From: an uncultured Lachnospiraceae bacterium
Lineage (GTDB): Bacteria > Bacillota > Clostridia > Lachnospirales > Lachnospiraceae
Reading direction: 5' to 3'
Assembly: GCA_910585555.1 (NCBI GenBank)
Contig: CAJUFU010000074.1
Location: 6,774 to 13,866, forward strand
Length of the DNA: 7,093 bases
Position numbers and translations under genes: made by a program. How positions within the stretch are numbered: position 1 is the first letter of the stretch; every line of letters begins with the position of its first letter. This document shows positions 1 to 6,140 of the stretch, piece by piece. The notes beneath the pieces are model-generated. The model had not been told where the DNA came from and searched no databases. It saw only the letters and a program-made list of their open reading frames with translations.

Positions 1-284
1 CGATACAGAATAAAGTGAAAATAATCGGCGAGCGTAAAGGCAAGGATATGTCCAAGATTCAGTCGGGCTGTGGAAATGACTGTCTGAACTGTTCTGATAC
101 GGGGTGCGCGAAACGCCTGGTGGATGAGAAAGAAAGGACCGAAGGAAAAGCCGCCGACAAGGCGCAGGCAGCAAGAGCAGAGACTGTAAAGGAAGCGGAT
201 AAGAAGCCAAAGAAAGTCAGAAAAGAGATTGAGATAGAAGAGATTGTAGAAGAGACGGGAGAGGAGGATATGAAGAATGATTAA
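1..284 (+). CDS. rnfE: RnfE C-terminal end (partial), Rnf electron transport complex subunit E with a Cys-rich charged tail
   Basis: The reading frame is open from the left edge (first full codon at 3) to a TAA at 282-284, so this is the 3' end of a gene that starts outside the window. Position just before rnfA and rnfB matches the usual clostridial order C-D-G-E-A-B, so I assign it to RnfE, an integral membrane subunit that pairs with RnfA. None of the membrane core is visible here. What is seen is a hydrophilic tail of about 90 residues. It holds a cysteine cluster C-x3-C-x2-C-x4-C (coded at about 78-116), followed by a segment of about 50 residues made mostly of Lys, Glu, Ala and Asp. The last codons overlap the rnfA start by 8 bases, which suggests translational coupling. 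In-frame GTG (15) and ATG (48) codons could in principle start a small separate protein, but neither has a convincing ribosome-binding site. The RnfE assignment rests on context, not on core homology. Confidence 0.78.
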   Translation, partial: IQNKVKIIGERKGKDMSKIQSGCGNDCLNCSDTGCAKRLVDEKERTEGKAADKAQAARAETVKEADKKPKKVRKEIEIEEIVEETGEEDMKND

Positions 285-855
285 AGATTTGCTGGTGATA
301 TTGATTGCATCCTCTCTGGTGAATAATGTGGTGTTAAGCCAGTTTTTGGGATTATGTCCGTTCCTGGGTGTGTCCAAGAAGACCAACACGGCAACGGGTA
401 TGGGTGTGGCGGTTATCTTTGTGATCACGCTGGCGTCGGCGGTGGCAGGAGCCATTTATCAGTTTATTCTGGTGCCCTTTGACATCACGTATCTGCAGAC
501 CATCGTATTCATTCTGGTGATTGCAGCGCTGGTACAGTTTGTGGAGATGTTCTTAAAGAAGTTTATTCCCGGCCTGTATCAGTCCCTGGGCGTGTATCTG
601 CCTCTGATCACTACCAACTGTGCGGTGCTGGGCGTGGCACTCACCAATGTACAGAAGAATTATGGAATACTGACCGGAATAGTTAATGGATTTGCAACGG
701 CAGTGGGCTTTACAATCTCCATTGTGATTCTCGCGGGTATCCGGGAGAAAATGGCACACAACGATATTCCGGAATCTTTCCAGGGGATGCCGATCGTGCT
801 GGTGACGGCCGGATTGATGGCAATTGCGTTCTGCGGATTTTCGGGACTGCTATAG
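277..855 (+). CDS. rnfA: RnfA, Rnf electron transport complex membrane subunit A
   Basis: Integral membrane subunit of the Rnf complex, which couples electron transfer between reduced ferredoxin and NAD+ to Na+ or H+ movement across the cytoplasmic membrane. The 192-residue length is normal for RnfA. The protein is almost wholly hydrophobic, with about six membrane segments. Family motifs are plain: SQFLGLCPFLGVSKK near residues 21-35, LPLITTNCAVLG near 108-119, a GF-rich stretch near 138-145 (NGFATAVGF), and the C-terminal GLMAIAFCGFSG. Cys27 and Cys115 sit in the two conserved half-helix motifs. Known structures place a membrane-embedded iron-sulfur cluster at the RnfA/RnfE interface held by such cysteines; assigning these two residues to it is my inference. 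The ATG at 277 has an AGGAGG at 262-267 with a 9-base spacer and overlaps the end of rnfE. The start of rnfB follows after a short gap, so the three genes are one operon. Confidence 0.97.
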   Translation: MIKDLLVILIASSLVNNVVLSQFLGLCPFLGVSKKTNTATGMGVAVIFVITLASAVAGAIYQFILVPFDITYLQTIVFILVIAALVQFVEMFLKKFIPGLYQSLGVYLPLITTNCAVLGVALTNVQKNYGILTGIVNGFATAVGFTISIVILAGIREKMAHNDIPESFQGMPIVLVTAGLMAIAFCGFSGLL

Positions 856-861
856 AGTGAG

Positions 862-868
862 AAAGGAG
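862..868 (+). promoter_or_regulatory. Shine-Dalgarno sequence of rnfB that decides between two starts
   Basis: AAAGGAG ends one base before an ATG at 870 and 13 bases before an in-frame ATG at 882. One base is too close for initiation and 13 is long but usable, so the site favours the second ATG. Confidence 0.6.
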
Positions 869-881
869 CATGGTTATAAAT

Positions 882-1673
882 ATGAACATAACCGGAATTT
901 TGATAGCCACATTGCTGGTGGGAGCGGTTGGTTTGTTTGTGGGGCTGTTCCTGGGTGTGGCTGGTATCAAATTTAAAGTGGAAGTGGATGAGAGGGAAGA
1001 GGCTATATTGGGTGTTCTTCCCGGGAATAACTGCGGCGGCTGCGGCTATGCAGGATGTTCCGGCTTGGCTGCGGCTATCGTGAAGGGGGAAGCACCTGCC
1101 AATGCCTGCCCGGTGGGCGGAGAGAAGGTAGGAAACCAGGTGGCACAGATCATGGGCGTGGAGGCCGGTGAGAGTGTGCGAAAGGTAGCCTTTGTGAAAT
1201 GTCAGGGAGATAAAGAGCGTACCCGCCTGGATTATGATTATACTGGAATCGAGGACTGCAGGATGCTTGCTTTTGTGCCAAACGGCGGCCCGAAAGCCTG
1301 TAATGACGGCTGTCTTGGATTTGGAAGCTGCGTGCAGGTATGTCCCTTTGATGCCATTCATGTGGTAAACGGCGTGGCTGTGGTGGATAAGGAAGCCTGC
1401 AAGGCCTGCGGTAAATGCGTGGCAGTCTGTCCGAAACATTTGATTGAGTTGATTCCCTACGATGCCAAATATGTGGTGGCATGCAGTTCCAGAGAAAAGG
1501 GACCTGTCACGATGAAAGCCTGCGATGTGGGATGTATCGGCTGTCAGCTGTGTAAGCGCAATTGTCCGGCAGATGCGGTGACGATTGAGGATTTCCATGC
1601 GACCATCGATCAGGAGAAGTGTATTGGGTGCGGGGCTTGTAAAGAGAAGTGCCCGAAGAAGGCGATTGTATAG
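882..1673 (+). CDS. rnfB: RnfB, Rnf complex polyferredoxin subunit B
   Basis: Membrane-anchored iron-sulfur subunit of Rnf that passes electrons between soluble ferredoxin and the membrane core. From the chosen start it is 263 residues long. It has an N-terminal membrane helix (about 4-28), then a four-Cys domain C51-x2-C54-x4-C59-x16-C76 containing the hallmark NNCGGCGYAGC. Next come two ferredoxin-type pairs: C140/144/150/154 with C173/176/179/183, and C218/221/224/228 with C247/250/253/257. By motif count that is room for five [4Fe-4S] clusters, more than proteobacterial RnfB and fewer than the longest acetogen versions. Three or more further cysteines (107, 126, 201, 214) are unassigned. 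I chose ATG 882 (MNITGILIA, a typical RnfB beginning) over ATG 870, which lies too close to the Shine-Dalgarno sequence; the 870 start would add four residues. It lies 26 bases after rnfA and 55 bases before the reductase gene. Confidence 0.96.
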   Translation: MNITGILIATLLVGAVGLFVGLFLGVAGIKFKVEVDEREEAILGVLPGNNCGGCGYAGCSGLAAAIVKGEAPANACPVGGEKVGNQVAQIMGVEAGESVRKVAFVKCQGDKERTRLDYDYTGIEDCRMLAFVPNGGPKACNDGCLGFGSCVQVCPFDAIHVVNGVAVVDKEACKACGKCVAVCPKHLIELIPYDAKYVVACSSREKGPVTMKACDVGCIGCQLCKRNCPADAVTIEDFHATIDQEKCIGCGACKEKCPKKAIV

Positions 1674-1728
1674 GAAACGGGGAATAGCTTTGGCGTATAC
1701 GTGATTATTTTGCAGCGAGGAGGGTACT

Positions 1729-2754
1729 ATGCAGACAGTAAGACTTGGAAAAACAGAGATTGTGACAAACAAAAACGCCTTTGGAGCACTGCCCATTCAG
1801 AGAATATCGGAGGAAGCGGCAGTGGCGCTTCTCCGTAAAGCATACGAAAAGGGGATAACCTTTTTTGACACGGCACGGCTTTATACGGATAGTGAACATA
1901 AGGTGGGACTTGCCTTTGAGGGCATGAGGGAGAAACTCTTTATTGCCACCAAGACAGGGGCACAAAACGCGGAGGGATTTTGGAAGGATTTAGAGACTAG
2001 TCTGACAGAGTTAAGAACGGACTATATCGACCTATATCAGTTCCACAATCCGGCATTTTGTCCGAAGCCGGGAGATGAGAGCGGTCTTTACGATGCGGCC
2101 CTGCAGGCGAAAGCACAAGGGAAAATCCGTCATATCGGTATCACCAACCATCGCCTTACGGTGGCTCATGAGGCGATTGACAGCGGCCTATATGAGACAT
2201 TGCAGTTCCCCTTCTGTTATCTGGCAACTGACAAAGACATTGAACTGGTGGAGAAATGTCAGGCGGCTGACATGGGATTTATTGCCATGAAAGCTTTGTC
2301 AGGCGGTCTGATCACCAATTCGGCGGCGGCTTATGCGTACCTTTCGCAATTTGACAATGTACTTCCCATCTGGGGCGTGCAAAGGGAAGAGGAGCTTAGT
2401 GAGTTCTTATCCTATATTGATAATCCGCCGGCTATGACGGCAGAGATAGAAGCCTTGATCAAGAAAGACAGAGAAGAACTTTTAGGCGAATTCTGCAGAG
2501 GATGCGGATATTGTATGCCCTGCCCGGTGGGAATTGAGATTAATACCTGCGCGAGGATGTCTCTGCTGCTTCGAAGGTCTCCTTCTGCAGGGCATTTAAG
2601 TCCGGCAGGGCAGGAGATGATGATGAAGATAGAGAACTGTCTGCACTGCAACCAGTGTAAAGGCAAGTGCCCTTATGGGCTTGATACGCCTACGCTTTTG
2701 GAGAAGAACCTGGAAGATTACAAGAATGTACTGGCAGGTAAGGTGAAAGTGTAA
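1729..2754 (+). CDS. Aldo/keto reductase with C-terminal [4Fe-4S] ferredoxin-like domain
   Basis: Oxidoreductase of 341 residues. Residues 1 to about 245 are an aldo/keto reductase barrel. The usual catalytic tetrad can be read as Asp47 (FFDTARLY), Tyr52, Lys75 (ATKTG) and His106 (QFHNP). Further family signatures are RTDYIDLYQFH at 96-106 and GKIRHIGITNH at 131-141. Residues about 250-325 form a ferredoxin-like tail with C256-x2-C259-x2-C262-x2-C265-P and C304-x2-C307-x2-C310-x3-C314-P, enough for two [4Fe-4S] clusters. This architecture is a known but poorly characterised anaerobe family; its substrate cannot be told from sequence. The ATG at 1729 has a strong AGGAGGG at 1718-1724. It follows rnfB with no terminator seen in between, so co-transcription with rnf is likely. 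The iron-sulfur tail suggests electron exchange with ferredoxin rather than simple NAD(P)H chemistry, which is inference. Confidence 0.93.
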   Translation: MQTVRLGKTEIVTNKNAFGALPIQRISEEAAVALLRKAYEKGITFFDTARLYTDSEHKVGLAFEGMREKLFIATKTGAQNAEGFWKDLETSLTELRTDYIDLYQFHNPAFCPKPGDESGLYDAALQAKAQGKIRHIGITNHRLTVAHEAIDSGLYETLQFPFCYLATDKDIELVEKCQAADMGFIAMKALSGGLITNSAAAYAYLSQFDNVLPIWGVQREEELSEFLSYIDNPPAMTAEIEALIKKDREELLGEFCRGCGYCMPCPVGIEINTCARMSLLLRRSPSAGHLSPAGQEMMMKIENCLHCNQCKGKCPYGLDTPTLLEKNLEDYKNVLAGKVKV

Positions 2755-2796
2755 CGGTATAGAGACAAGATGAGAAGCGAAAAAATGTCTAATCAT

Positions 2797-3852
2797 TTAC
2801 TGCATAGCAAATCCTGCAGAGCAGTACTGTGTTCCGTTCTTCGTGACGAGTAGATATTCGACATCTGAAAAACTATCAAGAAATTGGCGCCCTTTTGACA
2901 ATCCGAGACAGAGACAGGATGTGGAGAGGGCGTCAGCTTTTGTGGAAGAGGGACACAGAATAGTCACAGCGGCAAGCTCATTGTCCACAGGGTATCCGGT
3001 GGCAGTATCAAGGACATGATGATAGAACCTTCCATCTTCATAGAAACAGCGTTCATAGATGCCGGAGGTGACCAGGGAAGTATCTCTGATTTCCACAGTT
3101 CCAAGAGATGTTCCATCTGGGGCAAAGGGCTCTTGGATGCCAATGCGGAACGGACTGTGGTCCGGTTTTTCGCCAATCACGAGCACATTGCCTCCCAGAC
3201 TGATGCAGGCGCTCTGAATACCCTGGGAGAGTAAATATTCCTTTAATTTGTCAGCAATGTATCCTTTGGCGATGCAGCCTAAGTCAATGGCGGCTTTAGG
3301 GTCATCCAGACGGACGGTGTAACGGCCCGGATGGTTTCTGTCGGGCGTATCACCGTTGGCAATCCGGATATTTTGGTAGGAGACGTGGGTGAGAGCCTCT
3401 TTGATAGCAGATTCGTCCGGCACACAGGGTTCATCTTCGGAACCAAAATGCCAGAGTTCACTTACCGGACGTATAGTGGGATCTATGACACCTTTTGTCA
3501 GAACAGCATAATCCACTGCGGCGGATAAAAGGTCCAGTGTCTCTTCTTTGACGTTGACAGAAACGCCTTCGCTGTGGTTGATATTCCACACATCAGAACC
3601 TTCTATAGTGGGGCTGAAAAGTTGTTCATAAGTTTGGGCAAGTTCGAAGCACCCATCCAGTATGGCGGTATCTTTTGTATCATAGAGCGTGATCTGAATA
3701 ACGGTGTCGAAGAAAAAGCCGGTTCGTGAGAGCGGTTCAGTGTTCCTCGTACAGCCAGTGAGGGATAAAAGAGTTATGCCAATCAGCATCAGACAGATGG
3801 CTGCATATAAAGTTTTATCATTTTTGATAAAAGATTTTTTCTCTGATTTCAT
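2797..3852 (-). CDS. apbE: ApbE-family FAD:protein FMN transferase, lipoprotein
   Basis: Transfers FMN from FAD to a Thr/Ser of target proteins outside the membrane; known targets include RnfG and RnfD. From the chosen start it has 351 residues. The signal peptide has a charged start, a hydrophobic stretch (15-31) and a lipobox LTGC with Cys34 as the lipidated residue. ApbE motifs follow in order: FFFDTV (47-51), SDVWNIN (86-92), DPTIRPVSELWHF (124-136), IDLGCIAKGYIADKL (189-203), SLGGNVLVIG (218-227), VTSGIYER (261-268), HHVLDTATGYP (278-288) and TKADALST (304-311). Asp307 of the last motif is expected to bind Mg2+. ATG 3852 gives a normal lipoprotein signal; in-frame ATGs at 3885 and 3903 would add 11 or 17 residues and have no ribosome-binding site. 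The site for 3852 is itself weak (TGGA, about 7 bases away). The gene converges on the rnf operon with 42 bases between, fitting a role in flavinylating the Rnf complex. No terminator is visible in that gap. Confidence 0.93.
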   Translation of the reverse strand: MKSEKKSFIKNDKTLYAAICLMLIGITLLSLTGCTRNTEPLSRTGFFFDTVIQITLYDTKDTAILDGCFELAQTYEQLFSPTIEGSDVWNINHSEGVSVNVKEETLDLLSAAVDYAVLTKGVIDPTIRPVSELWHFGSEDEPCVPDESAIKEALTHVSYQNIRIANGDTPDRNHPGRYTVRLDDPKAAIDLGCIAKGYIADKLKEYLLSQGIQSACISLGGNVLVIGEKPDHSPFRIGIQEPFAPDGTSLGTVEIRDTSLVTSGIYERCFYEDGRFYHHVLDTATGYPVDNELAAVTILCPSSTKADALSTSCLCLGLSKGRQFLDSFSDVEYLLVTKNGTQYCSAGFAMQ

Positions 3853-3949
3853 AAGGATTTCCAGCTTTTTAGGGCGTATCTGCATAAATAACGATAATGA
3901 CATGGATTCTGTTTTTGGTTTGTTTTCTTAGTATCCAATTTCTGATAAG

Positions 3950-3978
3950 TTGCCAATTTCATCATAACATGATACCAT
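3950..3978 (+). promoter_or_regulatory. Candidate promoter for the GH25 gene
   Basis: A -35 TTGCCA (3950-3955) is separated by 17 bases from a -10 TACCAT (3973-3978) preceded by TGA, an extended -10. Predicted transcription start is near 3985, giving a leader of about 64 bases to the ATG at 4049. Matches are 5/6 and 4/6 to the sigma-A consensus. Read by eye only. Confidence 0.5.
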
Positions 3979-3979
3979 A

Positions 3980-4008
3980 ACTATAGCATTGGCCAATGTA
4001 TATGGCAA
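3980..4008 (-). promoter_or_regulatory. Candidate promoter for apbE
   Basis: On the - strand, TTGCCA (4008-4003) is followed after exactly 17 bases by TATAGT (3985-3980), preceded by TGC as an extended -10. Both hexamers match sigma-A consensus at 5/6. Predicted start is near 3973, leaving a leader of about 120 bases to ATG 3852. It faces and overlaps the + strand promoter candidate at 3950-3978. Confidence 0.6.
3987..3998. repeat. Perfect 12-bp palindrome between apbE and the GH25 gene, possible operator
   Basis: CATTGGCCAATG reads the same on both strands. It lies inside the -35/-10 spacer of the apbE promoter candidate and just downstream of the predicted start of the GH25 transcript, a position where a bound dimeric regulator could affect both. 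That it is an operator is inference. Confidence 0.45.
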
Positions 4009-4036
4009 ATATGTTTTACATACTGAGCATTTGAGA

Positions 4037-4042
4037 TGGAGG
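4037..4042 (+). promoter_or_regulatory. Shine-Dalgarno sequence that fixes the GH25 start
   Basis: TGGAGG lies 6 bases before ATG 4049. The longer open frame back to a TTG at 3989 has no such site and would run through the promoter region, so 4049 is the start. Confidence 0.8.
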
Positions 4043-4048
4043 CGTTTT

Positions 4049-5227
4049 ATGAGATTACCAGGAGAAGAAGAGTCCGGAGGCATGGGGCCCTCCGTAATCT
4101 ATATGGTTATAGGAGTATCTGCATTTATTCTGATCATCCTTTTTCTAGTATTTCAAAATAATAATCGTAAAAGCAGCGGCAGCGAGTATTTAAAAGAAGT
4201 ACAGAAGCAGCAGGAAGAGGAGGCGGCCTTAGAACTGGCAGAAGCGTCCCAGGAAGAGGAGGAAGAAAAGCCTAAACTGCGTGCGGAGGATTTGGATTTC
4301 TGGGATATGTATCCGGTAGAAGGGGAAGAGGCGGCATTGGAGGAGACGGCAGACGGCGTAGCCGAAAAGACCGGTGAAAAGTCTTCTTATAAGGAAAAGG
4401 CGCAAAAGGAGCAGGAAGAGCAGCGCAGAAAAGAAGAAGAAAAGCAGAATAATCCGGCTACGGACGGAAAACATACCTTGATCATGAACCGGAACGGTGA
4501 GGAAGAATGGGTGTTGATCAGTCCCTATCTGACTAAGAATACCATTGATTTTACCAAGATTGAGGATAAGGCTGGTCTCAAGCGTTACATGGAAAATGGC
4601 AGGAAGACATCTTACGTGGGAGTGGATATCTCCAAACATACCGGCAAAGTCAATTTTACGGGTATTAAAGCGGCAGGGGTGGATTATGTCATGATTCGTC
4701 TCGGAAGCAGAGGCTACAGTACTGGTCAGATTTCTCTGGATGAGAATTTTAAGGAGAACATGGAGGGTGCAATCGAGGCGGAGCTGGATATTGGCATCTA
4801 TTTCTACTCCCAGGCGGTCTCTCCGGAGGAGGCCATTCAGGAAGCCAATTTTGTCATGCAGAATCTGGAACCCTACAGAGCCCATGTGAATTATCCGATC
4901 GCTTTCGATATGGAATTTGTGTCCAATGATAAATCCCGGATAGAGGGACTGAGCCGTGAGGATAAGACAAACGTGACGGCCACATTTGCAGAGGGCATCA
5001 AGGTGGCAGGATATGTGCCCATGATTTATGGAGATAAGGAATGGCTGCTTAAGGAAATCGATCTTACGAAACTGCAAAACTATGATGTATGGCTGTCTCA
5101 GGAGGAAGATATCCCAGATTATCCATATCTGTATACCATGTGGCAATATGATACGGACAGTGTGCTGAATGGAATTGACGGCGGCGCTGATCTCAACATC
5201 TGCTTCGTAAATTATTCGGAGCGGTAG
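4049..5227 (+). CDS. Membrane-anchored GH25-family muramidase (lysozyme)
   Basis: Predicted N-acetylmuramidase that cuts peptidoglycan between MurNAc and GlcNAc on the outer face of the membrane. The 392 residues divide into a short cytoplasmic start, one membrane helix (about 15-36), a highly charged Glu/Lys/Gln-rich spacer (about 45-135), a small conserved-looking segment (about 140-185), and a GH25 catalytic domain (about 188-390). GH25 hallmarks are YVGVDISKHTG (189-199) with Asp193, GVDYVMIRLGSRGY (210-223), IGIYFYSQAVS (248-258), and the catalytic Asp-x-Glu in AFDMEF (Asp287, Glu289). DVWLSQ and MWQYD come near the end. Lack of a cleavage site suggests it stays tethered and acts on the cell's own wall, not as a secreted or phage lysin. 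The spacer would carry the catalytic domain into the wall. Its last 16 bases overlap the 3' end of the - strand AP2-like gene. It is one of two wall hydrolases flanking that gene. The exact cellular role (division, growth, sporulation) is not readable. Confidence 0.92.
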   Translation: MRLPGEEESGGMGPSVIYMVIGVSAFILIILFLVFQNNNRKSSGSEYLKEVQKQQEEEAALELAEASQEEEEEKPKLRAEDLDFWDMYPVEGEEAALEETADGVAEKTGEKSSYKEKAQKEQEEQRRKEEEKQNNPATDGKHTLIMNRNGEEEWVLISPYLTKNTIDFTKIEDKAGLKRYMENGRKTSYVGVDISKHTGKVNFTGIKAAGVDYVMIRLGSRGYSTGQISLDENFKENMEGAIEAELDIGIYFYSQAVSPEEAIQEANFVMQNLEPYRAHVNYPIAFDMEFVSNDKSRIEGLSREDKTNVTATFAEGIKVAGYVPMIYGDKEWLLKEIDLTKLQNYDVWLSQEEDIPDYPYLYTMWQYDTDSVLNGIDGGADLNICFVNYSER

Positions 5228-6009
5228 TTATACAGGCGGGAAGATACTTTGATGGCGGAATATAAGTCGGCGTAGGCGGCAGGCGACATGCCTTCCATGT
5301 AATTGGGGGCGTAGGCCTTGTCCACGCCGGCTTTTTTGAGCAGATCGATGGCTTTGTTGTAGGCGATGGCCGCTTCGGTCTCTGTGGCGTAAGTGCCTAC
5401 GGTCACATTGCCTTTCACATGAATTTTGACCTGATAGCGGGTCTGGCCTTTTTCCTGTACGATGCGTACACCGTTGTATCGGTTCAGGATTTCAATATTT
5501 TCATAACGCAGATCATTGCGGCTGCCGTTGATAAAGCGGTAATCTTTGTTTTCCACGGCATAGTTTTTAATTCCATAACGGCTCATAATGTTAACCTGCA
5601 TCCCATAATCTGCCACAAAATAATGACCGCCGCGGCGGGAGATTTTGCGGGATGAATAATAAAACAGATCGTCCAGGTCAAAGATAAAAAAGTCCGAGGG
5701 CGCAAAATAATAATAAAAGAACCGTGGCCTTATATAGATGGGAGTATTAAAATAAATGCCGTTGTCCCGGAAATTAATCAGACTGACCCATTTTAAAAAG
5801 GAAAGCGGCGAGGCTGGTTCATAGTCATCTAAACGGATGGAAACGTCTTTTATCAGGTTTAGGGCGCACAGATACGTTTCGTGCGCTTCCAGTTCCGTGT
5901 CATAACTGCCGAGACTGATATGCTTATTGCGATAAGTTAATGAAGCGCGGAAATAGATGGAGCCATCTTTGTGTTTTGCCGTAAATACGCCGGTTAAACG
6001 CTGTTTCAT
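5212..6009 (-). CDS. AP2-like / degenerate HNH / AP2-like putative DNA-binding protein
   Basis: A 265-residue protein that reads as three modules. Residues 5-54 resemble an AP2 DNA-binding domain (LTGVF, then YFRASLTYRNKHISLGSYDT, then an EAHETYLCA helix). Residues about 107-175 follow the layout of HNH homing endonucleases: an Asp-rich FDLDDL start, MSRYG where MHRL is usual, and RFINGSRNDLRYENIEI where DHINGN-LDNR-ENLRI is usual. Residues 178-236 are a second AP2-like domain (NGVRI, RYQVKIHVKGNVTVGTY, ETEAAIAYNKA, then an APNY end). Both expected HNH histidines look replaced (Ser143, Phe159), so nuclease activity is unlikely; DNA binding is plausible. A segment near 88-118 is strikingly rich in Tyr and Phe. 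The ATG at 6009 has AGGAGG with an 8-base spacer. It is divergent from the SleB-like gene and convergent with the GH25 gene. Function is unknown; a regulator is my inference. Domain calls were made by eye, without a profile search. Confidence 0.8.
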   Translation of the reverse strand: MKQRLTGVFTAKHKDGSIYFRASLTYRNKHISLGSYDTELEAHETYLCALNLIKDVSIRLDDYEPASPLSFLKWVSLINFRDNGIYFNTPIYIRPRFFYYYFAPSDFFIFDLDDLFYYSSRKISRRGGHYFVADYGMQVNIMSRYGIKNYAVENKDYRFINGSRNDLRYENIEILNRYNGVRIVQEKGQTRYQVKIHVKGNVTVGTYATETEAAIAYNKAIDLLKKAGVDKAYAPNYMEGMSPAAYADLYSAIKVSSRLYNYRSE

Positions 6010-6017
6010 CTCGTCTT

Positions 6018-6023
6018 CCTCCT
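6018..6023 (-). promoter_or_regulatory. Shine-Dalgarno sequence of the AP2-like gene
   Basis: AGGAGG on the - strand, 8 bases before ATG 6009. It fixes the start and shows the gene is set up for efficient translation, against the idea that it is a decaying remnant. Confidence 0.85.
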
Positions 6024-6031
6024 TTTCTATG

Positions 6032-6059
6032 ATTGTACCATTTTTGAGAAAAAAAACAA
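6032..6059 (-). promoter_or_regulatory. Candidate promoter for the AP2-like gene
   Basis: Extended -10 TGG-TACAAT (hexamer 6037-6032, 5/6) with a weak -35 TTGTTT (6059-6054, 3/6) after a 16-base spacer. The predicted start near 6025 would leave a very short leader beginning just before the Shine-Dalgarno sequence, which is a point against it. Confidence 0.4.
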
Positions 6060-6131
6060 ATTATGAAATATTTTTCCTTTTTCTTGTATAAACTAATATT
6101 GGTAAGACAAGAAGTATTTGTATATTGGAAT

Positions 6132-6136
6132 GGAGG
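6132..6136 (+). promoter_or_regulatory. Shine-Dalgarno sequence that fixes the SleB-like start
   Basis: GGAGG lies 4 bases before ATG 6141. An in-frame ATG at 6063 would add 26 residues before the signal peptide and has no ribosome-binding site. No convincing promoter was found in 6060-6131. Confidence 0.75.
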
Positions 6137-6140
6137 AAAA

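Noticed and set aside
15..284. Stand-alone small Cys-rich protein starting at GTG 15 or ATG 48
   Set aside because: The frame is open to the window edge, neither start has a usable ribosome-binding site, and the position fits the end of RnfE.
660..1796. Long open frame on the - strand (378 codons) opposite rnfA and rnfB
   Set aside because: It lies antisense to two clearly recognised genes, has a low-complexity His/Ser/Leu-rich translation, no ribosome-binding site and no family resemblance.
2763..2790. Terminator between the aldo/keto reductase and apbE genes
   Set aside because: Only a 5-bp repeat (AGACA/TGTCT) with an 18-base loop and no T-run was found; too weak.
3853..3903. Longer apbE product starting at 3885 or 3903
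   Set aside because: No ribosome-binding site, and the extra residues would sit before an otherwise normal lipoprotein signal peptide.
4229..5146. Open frame on the - strand (305 codons) opposite the GH25 gene
   Set aside because: Shadow of the GH25 coding sequence; its Leu/Phe-rich run is just the complement of the Glu/Lys-rich linker codons.
6099..6126. Promoter TTGGTA-16-TATATT for the SleB-like gene
   Set aside because: The predicted start near 6133 would fall in the Shine-Dalgarno sequence, so the mRNA could not use it.
6063..6140. Longer SleB-like product starting at ATG 6063
   Set aside because: No ribosome-binding site; the ATG at 6141 has GGAGG and begins a clean signal peptide.
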